NCBI RefSeq assembly: GCF_000374165.1
Contig: NZ_KB893671.1
Span: 248,193-312,192, forward strand
DNA from: Parafrankia elaeagni
Lineage (GTDB): Bacteria; Actinomycetota; Actinomycetes; Frankiales; Frankiaceae
DNA length: 64,000 bases
Direction of reading: 5' to 3'
Below the pieces are notes generated by a model. It searched no databases. It saw nothing but the letters and a program-made list of their open reading frames with translations, and had not been told where the DNA came from. Positions within the stretch are counted from its first letter, which is position 1. Every line of letters begins with the position of its first letter. Below, in pieces: positions 1-7,007 of the stretch. Made by a program: the position numbers and the translations under genes.

Positions 1-1
1 C

Positions 2-91
2 GCCGTCGGGCTCGTCCAGTACCTGCTGTCGGTGCGGGCGGCGCTGACCGCCTCAGGCCGGCCCGATCATCTCCGCGACGATCTTCGCTGA
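2..91 (+). CDS. C-terminal end of an unidentified protein (partial)
   Basis: The plus strand is open from the window edge to a TGA at 89-91. It encodes about 29 residues (start AVGLVQYLLSVRAAL, end HLRDDLR) with a composition plausible for a protein C-terminus. It would run convergently into, and overlap by 39 bases, the 3' end of the desaturase gene on the other strand. Too little is visible to name a family. It could also be a chance open frame. Confidence 0.3.
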   Translation, partial: AVGLVQYLLSVRAALTASGRPDHLRDDLR

Positions 92-1624
92 CAGGGTGAC
101 CAGCGGCAGCCCGCCACCCGGATGCGCCGATCCACCCACCAGGAACAGCCCGGGCACCGGGGAACGGTTGCGGGGCCGCAGGAACGCCGAGCGTGGCCCG
201 TTGGACGACACGCCGTAGATCGCCCCGCCCGGGGCACCCGTCGCGCGGGCCAGGTCGGCGGGAGAGACGGCCCGGTACCAGCGCAGCCGCTCCCGGACAT
301 CAAGCCCACGCTCCGCCAGCAGGTCGAGGATCCGGCGTGCGTAGGCGTCGACGAGCCCCGGACGGTCCCAGTCCAGGCCGCTTCCACTGCCGCCGTGGCC
401 GTGGCCGTGGCCGTCGTCGCTGTCGCTGGTGCTGTCACCGCTCCGCGGGTGGGCGTGCGGGCTGGCGTTCACCAGCACGAACCAGGCCTCGTCGCCCGGT
501 GGGGCGGTCACGGGGTCGTCCGGCGCCGCGACATAGACCGTCGGGTCCCGGGGCAGCCTGCCGCCGAACACCGCGTCGAACTCGGCGTCGTAGTCGGCGG
601 GGAAGAGCACGGTGTGATGGGCCAGACCGGGCGTCCGCCCGCGGAGCGCCAGCAGCAGCACGAAACCGGACAGCGAGGGGGCGAGCCGCCGTAGCCGCCG
701 CCGGCTGGCCGGATGATCGACGAGCGGGCGGGCGCCCCGCCGGCCGGGGCGCTCGGCCGGCGCCCCCTCGTAGAGTCTCGCCGCGTCGACCCCGGAGACG
801 ACGATGTCGGCGGGCAACAGGACACCGTCGGCGAGGCGGACACCGTCAACTCGCCCGCCGGGCGTCCGGGTGATCTGGGCGACCGGGGTACCGGTGCGGA
901 TCACCGCGCCACGCTCGGCGGCTCGCCCGGCGATCGCCCGCCCCAGCAGGCGCAGCCCGCCCTGGACGTACCAGCCGCCGAACCGGCGCTCGGCATGCGG
1001 CACCGTGACCAGGACCGCCGGGGCCCGCCGCGGGTCGGAGCCGGTGTAGGTCGCGTACCGGTCCAGCATCATCCGCAGCCGGGGGTCGGTCAGGTGTCGG
1101 CGGCCGAGGCCGCGCAGGGTGGCGCCGGGGGCGACAGCCGCCAGTGCCCCCGGGCGCCGCACCGCCAGACCGGCCAGTGCCGGCAGCGAGACCGGGTTGT
1201 GCAGGAACGGTTGTTCGGACGCCGCCCAGGCACGGCGCGCGCGGCCGTCGAGGCGGCGCCACTGCTCGCCGGTGCCGGCCCCGAGCCGCGCGTCCAGCTC
1301 CGCCAGGAAGGCGGCTTCGTCGGAGTGGGCATCCAGGGTGGTGCCGTCCGCGAAGCGGTAACGGGCGATCGGGTCCAGGCGGCGCAGCGTGACAGCGGCC
1401 GCGAGCGGACCGCCGGTCGCGGCGAACAGGTCCTCGAAGACCTCGGGCATGGTCAGCAGGGATGGCCCGGTGTCGAACCCGTAGCCGTCGCGTTCGTACC
1501 AGCCGAGCTTCCCGCCGGCACTGTCGGTGGCCTCGCAGACGGTGACCCGGTGCCCGGCGGCGGCGAGCCGGGCCGCGGCCGCGAGCCCGCCGACACCCGC
1601 TCCGACCACCACGACCGCCGCCAT
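53..1624 (-). CDS. Phytoene desaturase-family FAD oxidoreductase (CrtI/CrtD-like)
   Basis: A 523-residue flavoprotein of the carotenoid desaturase/isomerase family. The N-terminus carries the dinucleotide-binding motif GAGVGGLAAA at about residues 7-16, followed by the acidic end of the second beta strand (VTVCEATDSAGGKLG). The C-terminus has the family signature LVGGSAHPGGGLPLV. The ATG at 1624 is chosen because it sits just before the Rossmann fold, with GGGAG upstream as a weak ribosome site. An insert near residue 390 contains alternating His-Gly and Ser-Asp residues, coded by a short GC-rich repeat, and is probably a flexible loop. It is the last gene of a minus-strand set with a glycosyltransferase and a CruF-type protein, which supports a carotenoid role. 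Whether it desaturates phytoene or a later intermediate cannot be told from sequence. Confidence 0.85.
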   Translation of the reverse strand: MAAVVVVGAGVGGLAAAARLAAAGHRVTVCEATDSAGGKLGWYERDGYGFDTGPSLLTMPEVFEDLFAATGGPLAAAVTLRRLDPIARYRFADGTTLDAHSDEAAFLAELDARLGAGTGEQWRRLDGRARRAWAASEQPFLHNPVSLPALAGLAVRRPGALAAVAPGATLRGLGRRHLTDPRLRMMLDRYATYTGSDPRRAPAVLVTVPHAERRFGGWYVQGGLRLLGRAIAGRAAERGAVIRTGTPVAQITRTPGGRVDGVRLADGVLLPADIVVSGVDAARLYEGAPAERPGRRGARPLVDHPASRRRLRRLAPSLSGFVLLLALRGRTPGLAHHTVLFPADYDAEFDAVFGGRLPRDPTVYVAAPDDPVTAPPGDEAWFVLVNASPHAHPRSGDSTSDSDDGHGHGHGGSGSGLDWDRPGLVDAYARRILDLLAERGLDVRERLRWYRAVSPADLARATGAPGGAIYGVSSNGPRSAFLRPRNRSPVPGLFLVGGSAHPGGGLPLVTLSAKIVAEMIGPA

Positions 1625-2937
1625 GCTCCCGACCCTACGCACGGCTGTTCCGGCGGCTCTCCCGGTTCCGGCTGTCCCGCCGGTTCCGGTTGCGCTGCTG
1701 GTGCCGGTTGCGCTGCCGCGGGCCGCAGCGGACGTCCCTTCCACCGCGCGGTGCCCCGCCCGCGCCGCCACCACGACAGCACCGTCAGGTGGCCCAGCAG
1801 GCAGACGGACAACGGATGGGCCACCGCGTCGGGCCAGCAGCGCCCGCCGGTGCGGCGGGCGGCGATGGCCCGGCTCACCAGACCGGCCAGACAGCCGACC
1901 AGCCCGGCCCGCGAACCCCTCGCGGCGGCGACGGCAGGACCCACGAAGATCCATCCCAGCAGTGCCAGCTGCCCCGCGCTCGCCGCCGGGCTGCCGCCCG
2001 CGGCCCACAGCGACTTGGCGTAGCCGTCCCGCAGCGCCGGCCAGCCGTCGTACATCCAGGTGACCGCCAGCTCGGTGCCGTCGGCCACCACCCCCCGACC
2101 ACCGGAGCGCTTCACCGCACGCAGCAGCGCCAGATCGTCCAGCACCGCGTCGCGGACGGCGGCGTGCCCGCCGGCCCGGGCGTAGGCCGCCGCGTCCACG
2201 CACAGGAACTGGCCGTTGGCCGCTGTCAGCGACGGGCGGGCGGAACGCTCCGCGGCCCGCAGCGGCAGCAGCGCCAGCCACGACCACTGCAGCAGCGGCT
2301 GGACGAGGCGCTCCGCCGCGGTGACGGCGACCTGCCGCGGATAGGGCGAGACGAGGTCCAGACCGGTGCTCCGCAGGAGGCCCGCCGCGCGGGCGAGCCC
2401 GTGCGGCGCGACTGTCACATCGGCGTCGACGAAGACCAGCACCGAGCCGGTGGCATGGCGGGCGGCCCGGGCGCAGGCGTGCGGCTTGCCCAGCCACCCC
2501 GCGCCTGGCTCAGGCCCGGTCAGCAGCCGCAGGCGGCTGTCCCGGGCGGCCAGCTCGCGTAGGACCGCACCCGTCCCGTCCGACGAGCGGTCGTCGTAGA
2601 CGAGGACCTCGAGATCCGGGACGTGCCGGGAGCCGAGAAGGGCCGTCACGCAGGTGCGGACCCGCGTCGCCTCGTCACGCACCGGCAGGATCACACTGAC
2701 CCGTTCCCGGACCGGGGCGGAGGGTCCCGGGGCCCGCAGCAGCAGGGCGTTCACCGCGGTGTGCGCGGCGACGGCCACCGCGCCGGCGACACCCGAGCGC
2801 ACCGCGACCCGCACCGCCACCCGCACCGCGACCCGCGTGGCCGGGCTCTCTGCCGCTGCCCGCCCCGTCCGTGGCCTCAACGAACCGCACCTCTCTCCCC
2901 GGCGGGGGCAGGACCTCGAATCCTCTCCCGCGATCAT
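1453..2937 (-). CDS. Family 2 glycosyltransferase, carotenoid cluster
   Basis: A membrane-associated GT-A glycosyltransferase. The catalytic domain begins with VSVILPVRDEA, has the nucleotide-sugar DxD-type motif in VLVFVDADVTV and an acceptor-side DDLAL motif, and is followed by C-terminal hydrophobic segments. Similar enzymes sit beside CruF-type and CrtI-type genes in other actinobacteria, so glycosylation of a carotenoid is the likely role (inference). The start is uncertain: ATG 2937 lies 14 bases after the cruF-like stop but lacks a clear Shine-Dalgarno; a TTG further in, preceded by GGGGAGAGAGG, is an alternative. The N-terminal RVAV repeats come from a short tandem repeat. The reading frame continues about 90 residues past the usual family end (WKGRPLRP) through a Pro/Gln-rich repeat and overlaps the desaturase start by 172 bases, which suggests loss of an ancestral stop codon. 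Confidence 0.75.
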   Translation of the reverse strand: MIAGEDSRSCPRRGERCGSLRPRTGRAAAESPATRVAVRVAVRVAVRSGVAGAVAVAAHTAVNALLLRAPGPSAPVRERVSVILPVRDEATRVRTCVTALLGSRHVPDLEVLVYDDRSSDGTGAVLRELAARDSRLRLLTGPEPGAGWLGKPHACARAARHATGSVLVFVDADVTVAPHGLARAAGLLRSTGLDLVSPYPRQVAVTAAERLVQPLLQWSWLALLPLRAAERSARPSLTAANGQFLCVDAAAYARAGGHAAVRDAVLDDLALLRAVKRSGGRGVVADGTELAVTWMYDGWPALRDGYAKSLWAAGGSPAASAGQLALLGWIFVGPAVAAARGSRAGLVGCLAGLVSRAIAARRTGGRCWPDAVAHPLSVCLLGHLTVLSWWRRGRGTARWKGRPLRPAAAQPAPAAQPEPAGQPEPGEPPEQPCVGSGAWRRSWWSERVSAGSRPRPGSPPPGTGSPSARPPTVPAGSSAGTNATATGSTPGHPC

Positions 2938-2951
2938 CCGGGGGGAGGGCG

Positions 2952-3863
2952 TCAGTTCCCAGAGCGTGCCAGGTTCCCCCGCCGGGCAGCGCCGCGGCGG
3001 TCCGGGAGGACGCCGAGACCGAGCAGCATCCCCATCGCCACACCGCCGGCGAGGGCGACACCCGGGCGGCCGAAGAAGGCCAGATTGGCCAGCACCGAGG
3101 ACAGGTAGGTCCAGACGAGCAGCACCATCAGCACCCGGCGGCCCGGATCCGCGGGAACGCCGGCACCGCCCGTGTGCCCGCCCCCGCGCCCGCGCGTACG
3201 GGCAGCCGGACCGCCCGGCCCCGCTGCCGACGCCGCGGCGTTGCTCTCCGGGAGCAGCGCGGCGAGGGCTCCGGTGACCACGATGCCCACTAGCAGCCAC
3301 CCCGCCGCGTTGCTCACCGGAATGCCGTTGAGGGCCGGGCCGCCGCCCGACTCCCACGACCAGTAGTCCTCCGCGACCATCTGGGGGTCGAGGAAGAGGT
3401 CCCAGGCGGTCAGCGTGGCGCCGCCCGCCAGCGCCGTCACCGCCCGCCGTGCTGTCGCCCGCCGTGCTGCTGCCGGACGTCCGGTGCGGTCGAGGCGGGC
3501 CGCGCAGCGGCGGCCGAGCATCAGCGCGGGCAGGCCCATCATCGTCCAGGCGAGGGGGACCACCACCGGCACGCCGGCCAGCTTCGGGCCCAGCGCGGTC
3601 CCGTACGAGTAGTCACCGAACGGCCAGCCGCTGTGGACTCCCACCGCTTCGGCGAGCAGCCCGATGCCGCCCGCCGCGCCCGCCGCGGCGGTGGCTCGGG
3701 CCGGGCCGTGGGTGACGGCCGTCGCGCTGACCGACGCGGTGAAGAAGGCCACGACCGAGAACACCGTGACGGCAGCCCGCTGGTCTCCGGACGTCAACGG
3801 GTAGCTGATCTGGAGCCCGATGGTCACCGCGGCCGCGACCCACGGCACCGCGCCGATCCGCAT
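2952..3863 (-). CDS. Carotenoid biosynthesis protein, DUF422/CruF family
   Basis: A polytopic membrane protein of about 303 residues in the family of CruF, a carotenoid 1',2'-hydratase. Visible family features are GLLAEAVGVHSGWPFGDYSY, the segment VPVVVPLAWTMMGLPAL and TAWDLFLDPQMVAEDYWSWE. At least six hydrophobic segments are seen. The ATG at 3863 begins MRIGAVPW just before the first helix. A TTG at 3983 that overlaps the acetyltransferase stop would add 40 Pro/Ser/Arg-rich residues; neither start has a strong ribosome site. Its tight spacing to the downstream glycosyltransferase indicates one operon. CruF-type hydration of acyclic carotenoid ends fits the neighbouring desaturase and glycosyltransferase. 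Confidence 0.85.
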   Translation of the reverse strand: MRIGAVPWVAAAVTIGLQISYPLTSGDQRAAVTVFSVVAFFTASVSATAVTHGPARATAAAGAAGGIGLLAEAVGVHSGWPFGDYSYGTALGPKLAGVPVVVPLAWTMMGLPALMLGRRCAARLDRTGRPAAARRATARRAVTALAGGATLTAWDLFLDPQMVAEDYWSWESGGGPALNGIPVSNAAGWLLVGIVVTGALAALLPESNAAASAAGPGGPAARTRGRGGGHTGGAGVPADPGRRVLMVLLVWTYLSSVLANLAFFGRPGVALAGGVAMGMLLGLGVLPDRRGAARRGNLARSGN

Positions 3864-3979
3864 CCATACGGAGAAAGGCCCGCGCCCGACGCGGACGAGG
3901 CCGAAACGGAAGGAGGCCGGGCCGGACGGGGCCGGGCCGGATGGGGCCGAGTGGGACGGGTCGGGAACGGGGGAGGAGG

Positions 3980-4594
3980 TCAAGGCACCTGGGCAGGCTG
4001 CTGCCCGGTCTCCGTGCTCCGGCACGGGTCGGACGGCGCAGGCCCGGGCAGCTCCTTGGCGAGCACCGCGTACTCGGTGAAGCTCCCGGGGAACCGGAAG
4101 TGCGACAGCAGCGGTACGAAGCCCTCGCTGGTGTACAGCCGGCGGGCGCGACTGCCGGGCAGCTCCAGCGCCGACAGCGCCGCCGTCCGCTGCGGGACGT
4201 CCCGCAGCAGCTCGCGCAGCAGCTCGCGGCCGATCCCACGGCCCTGGTAACCGGGCAGCACGTGCAGCTCGACCACTTCCATGCAGTCGGTGAGCCAGTG
4301 GACCGCGTCCTGGGGCGGCAGCGCGCCGGCGACGACGTCGTGCCACCACTGGCCCACCTTGCCGGGCAGGCCGTAGGTCATGCCGACGACCTCCTCCTCC
4401 ACCGTCACCGCGACCACGGCGTGCAGGTCGCGCCGGTCGAAGTGGCGCCGTGCGTGGATGGCGCGGTCCCGTGCCGCCCGCACCGGGTCGTCCTCGTGCA
4501 GGTCGAGGAACGCGGCTTTGTAGACGGCGATGACGTCATCCAGCCGGGCCCGCATCCGGGCCGGCGACCACCGCACGATCCGGACGTCGTTCAC
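3980..4594 (-). CDS. GNAT-family N-acetyltransferase
   Basis: A 204-residue acyl-CoA-dependent acetyltransferase. The acetyl-CoA-binding motif A is visible as LHVLPGYQGRGIGRELLRELL (R/Q-x-x-G-x-G/A type), followed by LYTSEGFVPLLSHFRFPG, the usual motif B region. The substrate is unknown. It lies immediately upstream of the CruF-like gene and may share its transcript, but nothing in the sequence ties it to carotenoids. The ATG at 4594 follows a CAGGAGGCGAG-like stretch on the minus strand, a good ribosome site. Confidence 0.85.
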   Translation of the reverse strand: MNDVRIVRWSPARMRARLDDVIAVYKAAFLDLHEDDPVRAARDRAIHARRHFDRRDLHAVVAVTVEEEVVGMTYGLPGKVGQWWHDVVAGALPPQDAVHWLTDCMEVVELHVLPGYQGRGIGRELLRELLRDVPQRTAALSALELPGSRARRLYTSEGFVPLLSHFRFPGSFTEYAVLAKELPGPAPSDPCRSTETGQQPAQVP

Positions 4595-4764
4595 GAGTTC
4601 TCGCCTCCTGTCGCACCCGGGCCATCCGACGATAACGCGCTGCGGACGCCTGCTGCCTGTTGGCTGGGACCGGTCTGGCGAACAGTGCTATTGCGGCCTG
4701 GCATCGGGCCTGGCACCGCCGCTGTCGGCCTGGCCACGAGGTGTGTACCCGGGTCTGGTGGGCG

Positions 4765-5550
4765 TCACCGGTGCTGGCCCCGGTGCTCCGCCGGGCATGG
4801 CCCGCAGGGATCCGCGCCGCGGACCGTCCCCCGTGAGCCGAGCACGGCGAAGCGGGCGAACAGCTCCTCGGCGTACCAGCCCGCGCGGGGGGTGCGCCGT
4901 ACCACTGCCGCATGAGCCTGCCCCTGGTAGGCGAACGCACGCAGGGCGGCTTCGTCCCGCCACACGCTGAAGGTGCCCTGGAAGCCGATCGGGGCCTCGC
5001 CGATGCCGGCGGCGAACAGCAGCCCGTCGGCGCGGTGCAGCTCCGTCGCCACCGGTGGGACGGCGCGCCAGAAGGCCACGGCCCGCCGCGCTGTCAGCCG
5101 CGCCCGGGTGACAACCACCACTGGCGCCTCGTTGTGGTCTGCGCGCTCCTTCGCCGACCGGTGGTATGTGTTCGCCGACCGGTGGTAGGTGCCGGCGCCG
5201 GACGTTCCGGTCGGCACGTCGAACGGTGCACGGCCCGCCCACAGCCCGCGCGAGGCCAGCGGGCGCAGGTCGACCTGCCAGCGTTCGTCGGCGAGGCGGG
5301 CCCAGGCCCGGAGCGCCGGCGAACGCTCGAAGTCCCGCGCCGCGGCGGGGGTGTCCCAGACCGCCAGCAGCGCCCACCGCGACAGGTCGGCGTCGAGGGG
5401 AGTGAAGCGCTGCCCGCTGCCCGTCCCGAGCAGCCTGCTGAAGGCGAGGCCGGACGTCCGGCGCAGCGCAGGGCGGTCCAGCGCCGTGCGGGCCGCGGCC
5501 TGCGCGGCCCGCCGCCGCGGGACATGCCAGAGGTCGAAGGTGACGAACAT
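4765..5550 (-). CDS. CrtA-like (spheroidene monooxygenase family) protein
   Basis: A 261-residue protein resembling the spheroidene monooxygenase (CrtA) family, which adds a keto group to acyclic carotenoids. Recognisable segments are MFVTFDLWHVPR, FSRLLGTGSGQRF, RWALLAVWDTP, FWRAVPPVATEL, GIGEAPIGFQGTFSVW and GWYAEELFARFAV. ATG 5550 has GGAG six bases upstream. The protein carries a small internal duplication (TYHRSA twice) coded by a 21-bp direct repeat near 5150-5190, placed between two conserved blocks. It is on the same strand as the other carotenoid genes, 170 bases upstream of the acetyltransferase. Family assignment is from recognised motifs; substrate is inferred. Confidence 0.75.
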   Translation of the reverse strand: MFVTFDLWHVPRRRAAQAAARTALDRPALRRTSGLAFSRLLGTGSGQRFTPLDADLSRWALLAVWDTPAAARDFERSPALRAWARLADERWQVDLRPLASRGLWAGRAPFDVPTGTSGAGTYHRSANTYHRSAKERADHNEAPVVVVTRARLTARRAVAFWRAVPPVATELHRADGLLFAAGIGEAPIGFQGTFSVWRDEAALRAFAYQGQAHAAVVRRTPRAGWYAEELFARFAVLGSRGTVRGADPCGPCPAEHRGQHR

Positions 5551-5652
5551 GGACGACTCCCACCCGGGCTGGCGCCGGTCTCCGGCGCTGCACCAGCGAT
5601 CCTGCCGCCTTCCGGCGGTGAGCCGGCGGCCTGACGGCGTGGCAGCTGGTGG

Positions 5653-5697
5653 TTGACGGTCTGTTGACCCACCGTGTATCTTCGAACATGCGTTCGA
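5653..5697 (+). promoter_or_regulatory. Promoter with overlapping LexA/SOS box
   Basis: TCGAAC-ATGC-GTTCGA at 5682-5697 is a perfect match to the TCGAAC-N4-GTTCGA operator bound by LexA in Gram-positive bacteria and mycobacteria. A sigma-A-like promoter, TTGACG at 5653-5658 and TATCTT at 5677-5682 with an 18-bp spacer, overlaps it and reads to the right. The site is 125 bases upstream of the HEPN gene and heads the cassette ending in DNA polymerase IV. The CrtA-like gene starts on the other strand at 5550, so some effect leftward cannot be excluded. Confidence 0.8.
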
Positions 5698-5699
5698 TG

Positions 5700-5780
5700 A
5701 AGGTCGGGCTCGGTGAGGGTCGGGCTCGGTGAAGGTCGGGCTTGTTGCGGGTCGAGTTCGTTGCAGGTCGGAGCCGGGTG
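5700..5780. repeat. Degenerate 15-16 bp tandem repeat in an mRNA leader
   Basis: About five imperfect copies of AGGTCGGGCTCGGTG follow one another just downstream of the SOS box, before the HEPN gene start. The first two copies are nearly identical and the later ones diverge. No coding or structural role is evident. Confidence 0.6.
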
Positions 5781-5821
5781 ATCCGGCTCCGGGGCAGGTC
5801 GGCACCGGAGAGGTGATCCCA

Positions 5822-6481
5822 GTGGGCGCGGTTCGGAAGAGCGTGGTCGGGGGGAACGTCGTCGAGAGGAACGCGGCGGTCGGCGGCCAGTACGAAGACC
5901 GGGGCATGTCCGGCCACGGCGCCGTTGCCGGTCGGCACGACAGGGCCGGTCAGTCGGGGCCGGCAGGTCCCGCGCAGGCTTCCCGGCCGAGCGCGCCCGC
6001 CACTCGTGGGCAGGTGCCGGACCGGCCCGCGGGCCGGACCATGCTTCCCGCCGCGGGGCTGCCACGGCGCTCGCGGGACGAGCTGCTGTCCTCGGCTCGG
6101 CGAGGGCTGGCCGAAGCTGCGCTCACCCGCCCGGCAGGTGAGCGCTACGCGCTGGCGCACCTCGCCGCGTTGCGTGTCGCAGCCGCTGTCCTTGCCGACC
6201 GTGCCCAGCCCCGCCCCGGTCACCGTGGTCGCCCGGCGAGCGCCTGGCAGCTGCTTGCGGTGGTGGCTCCGGAGCTGCAGGAGTGGGCGGCCTTCTTCGC
6301 CGCGGGTGCCGGCCGGCGGGCGGCTGCCGAGGCAGGGCTCCCCGTCGTGACAACCAGAGATGCCGATGATCTTGTCCGTGAGGTGGAGCTCTTTCTCGGG
6401 ATCGTCGAGGCGGCGCTCGGCGTCCCTTCCCAGCCCTCGCTGTCCCAGGCCGCCCCTACCGAGGTGTGGACGTGGCGCTGA
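5822..6481 (+). CDS. SAV_6107-family HEPN domain protein
   Basis: A 219-residue actinobacterial protein of the SAV_6107 HEPN family, of unknown biochemical role. The conserved part (about residues 75-200) contains ERYALAHLAALRVAAAVLADRA, SAWQLLAVVAPELQEWAAFFAAGA and DADDLVREVELFL, an all-helical arrangement. The N-terminal 70 residues are Gly/Arg-rich and poorly conserved. GTG 5822 is chosen because GGAGAGG lies seven bases upstream; ATG 5906 is possible. In other actinobacteria this family is found beside translesion DNA synthesis genes. Here it is under an SOS-type operator and upstream of polymerase IV, so a role in the DNA damage response is likely (inference). Confidence 0.7.
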   Translation: MGAVRKSVVGGNVVERNAAVGGQYEDRGMSGHGAVAGRHDRAGQSGPAGPAQASRPSAPATRGQVPDRPAGRTMLPAAGLPRRSRDELLSSARRGLAEAALTRPAGERYALAHLAALRVAAAVLADRAQPRPGHRGRPASAWQLLAVVAPELQEWAAFFAAGAGRRAAAEAGLPVVTTRDADDLVREVELFLGIVEAALGVPSQPSLSQAAPTEVWTWR

Positions 6482-6716
6482 GTGCTCTCCGGCGGATCGC
6501 GGCTCCTCCCGCGGAGCGGGGGGAAGAGGCGGCGAGCGGATTCTTCCCGCGCTGCCGGCGCTGGCACGGGTCCTGCCGTCAGGCGGTCTGCGCCGGGGTA
6601 CGACAGCCGGCGTCGGCGGTTCCTCCTCGCTGCTGCTGACGCTGTTGGCCGCACCGTCCCAGGCGGGTGTCTGGTGCGGTCCGGTGGGCGCGCGGTCGAG
6701 GGGCTTCGGAGGGTGA
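6480..6716 (+). pseudogene. Fragment resembling ImuA' (RecA-like mutasome protein)
   Basis: In the frame starting at 6480 the translation contains ILPALPALARVLPSGGLRRG, then GSSSLLLTLLAAPSQAG and WCGPVG, which resembles the N-terminal part of actinobacterial ImuA'/RecA-like proteins encoded beside SAV_6107-type genes. It ends at a TGA at 6714-6716 after about 78 residues, whereas the family is usually well over 200, and the rest is not found in any frame nearby. No start with a convincing ribosome site is seen. A truncated remnant is the best reading; the resemblance is from memory of the family. Confidence 0.45.
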
Positions 6717-6799
6717 CACAGCCCTTGCGCGTAACCAGGAAGGCGGTCACTATCAGTTACTTTCAAGGTTGAGGTGAGTGCTGAGAGTGGTGATGCCTG

Positions 6800-7000
6800 A
6801 TGGTCATCGCTGGTGCGGGCGTCGAGGAGCACGAAGGGCGGGCGGGTGCGCCGCCACAGTCGCCCAGGGTGCGGCAGGGCGCCAAGGGGCAGCAGAACCC
6901 CAGGGTGCGACAGCGCAACGCCTGGCTCAGGCGGATGGCCGGGCTCTCGGCCGGCAGCCTCGTCGCCGGTCTGATCATCGGCTTCCGGCTCCCGCGGTAG
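6800..7000 (+). CDS. Small hypothetical protein with one C-terminal hydrophobic segment
   Basis: A 66-residue open frame ending eight bases before the polymerase IV start. The C-terminus (WLRRMAGLSAGSLVAGLIIGF) could form a membrane helix; the N-terminal half is basic and Gln-rich and contains a duplicated PRVRQ motif. No family is recognised. It could be a real small gene in the SOS cassette or a chance frame in a decayed region where imuA'/imuB-type genes may once have been. Confidence 0.3.
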   Translation: MVIAGAGVEEHEGRAGAPPQSPRVRQGAKGQQNPRVRQRNAWLRRMAGLSAGSLVAGLIIGFRLPR

Positions 7001-7007
7001 GGACGTC

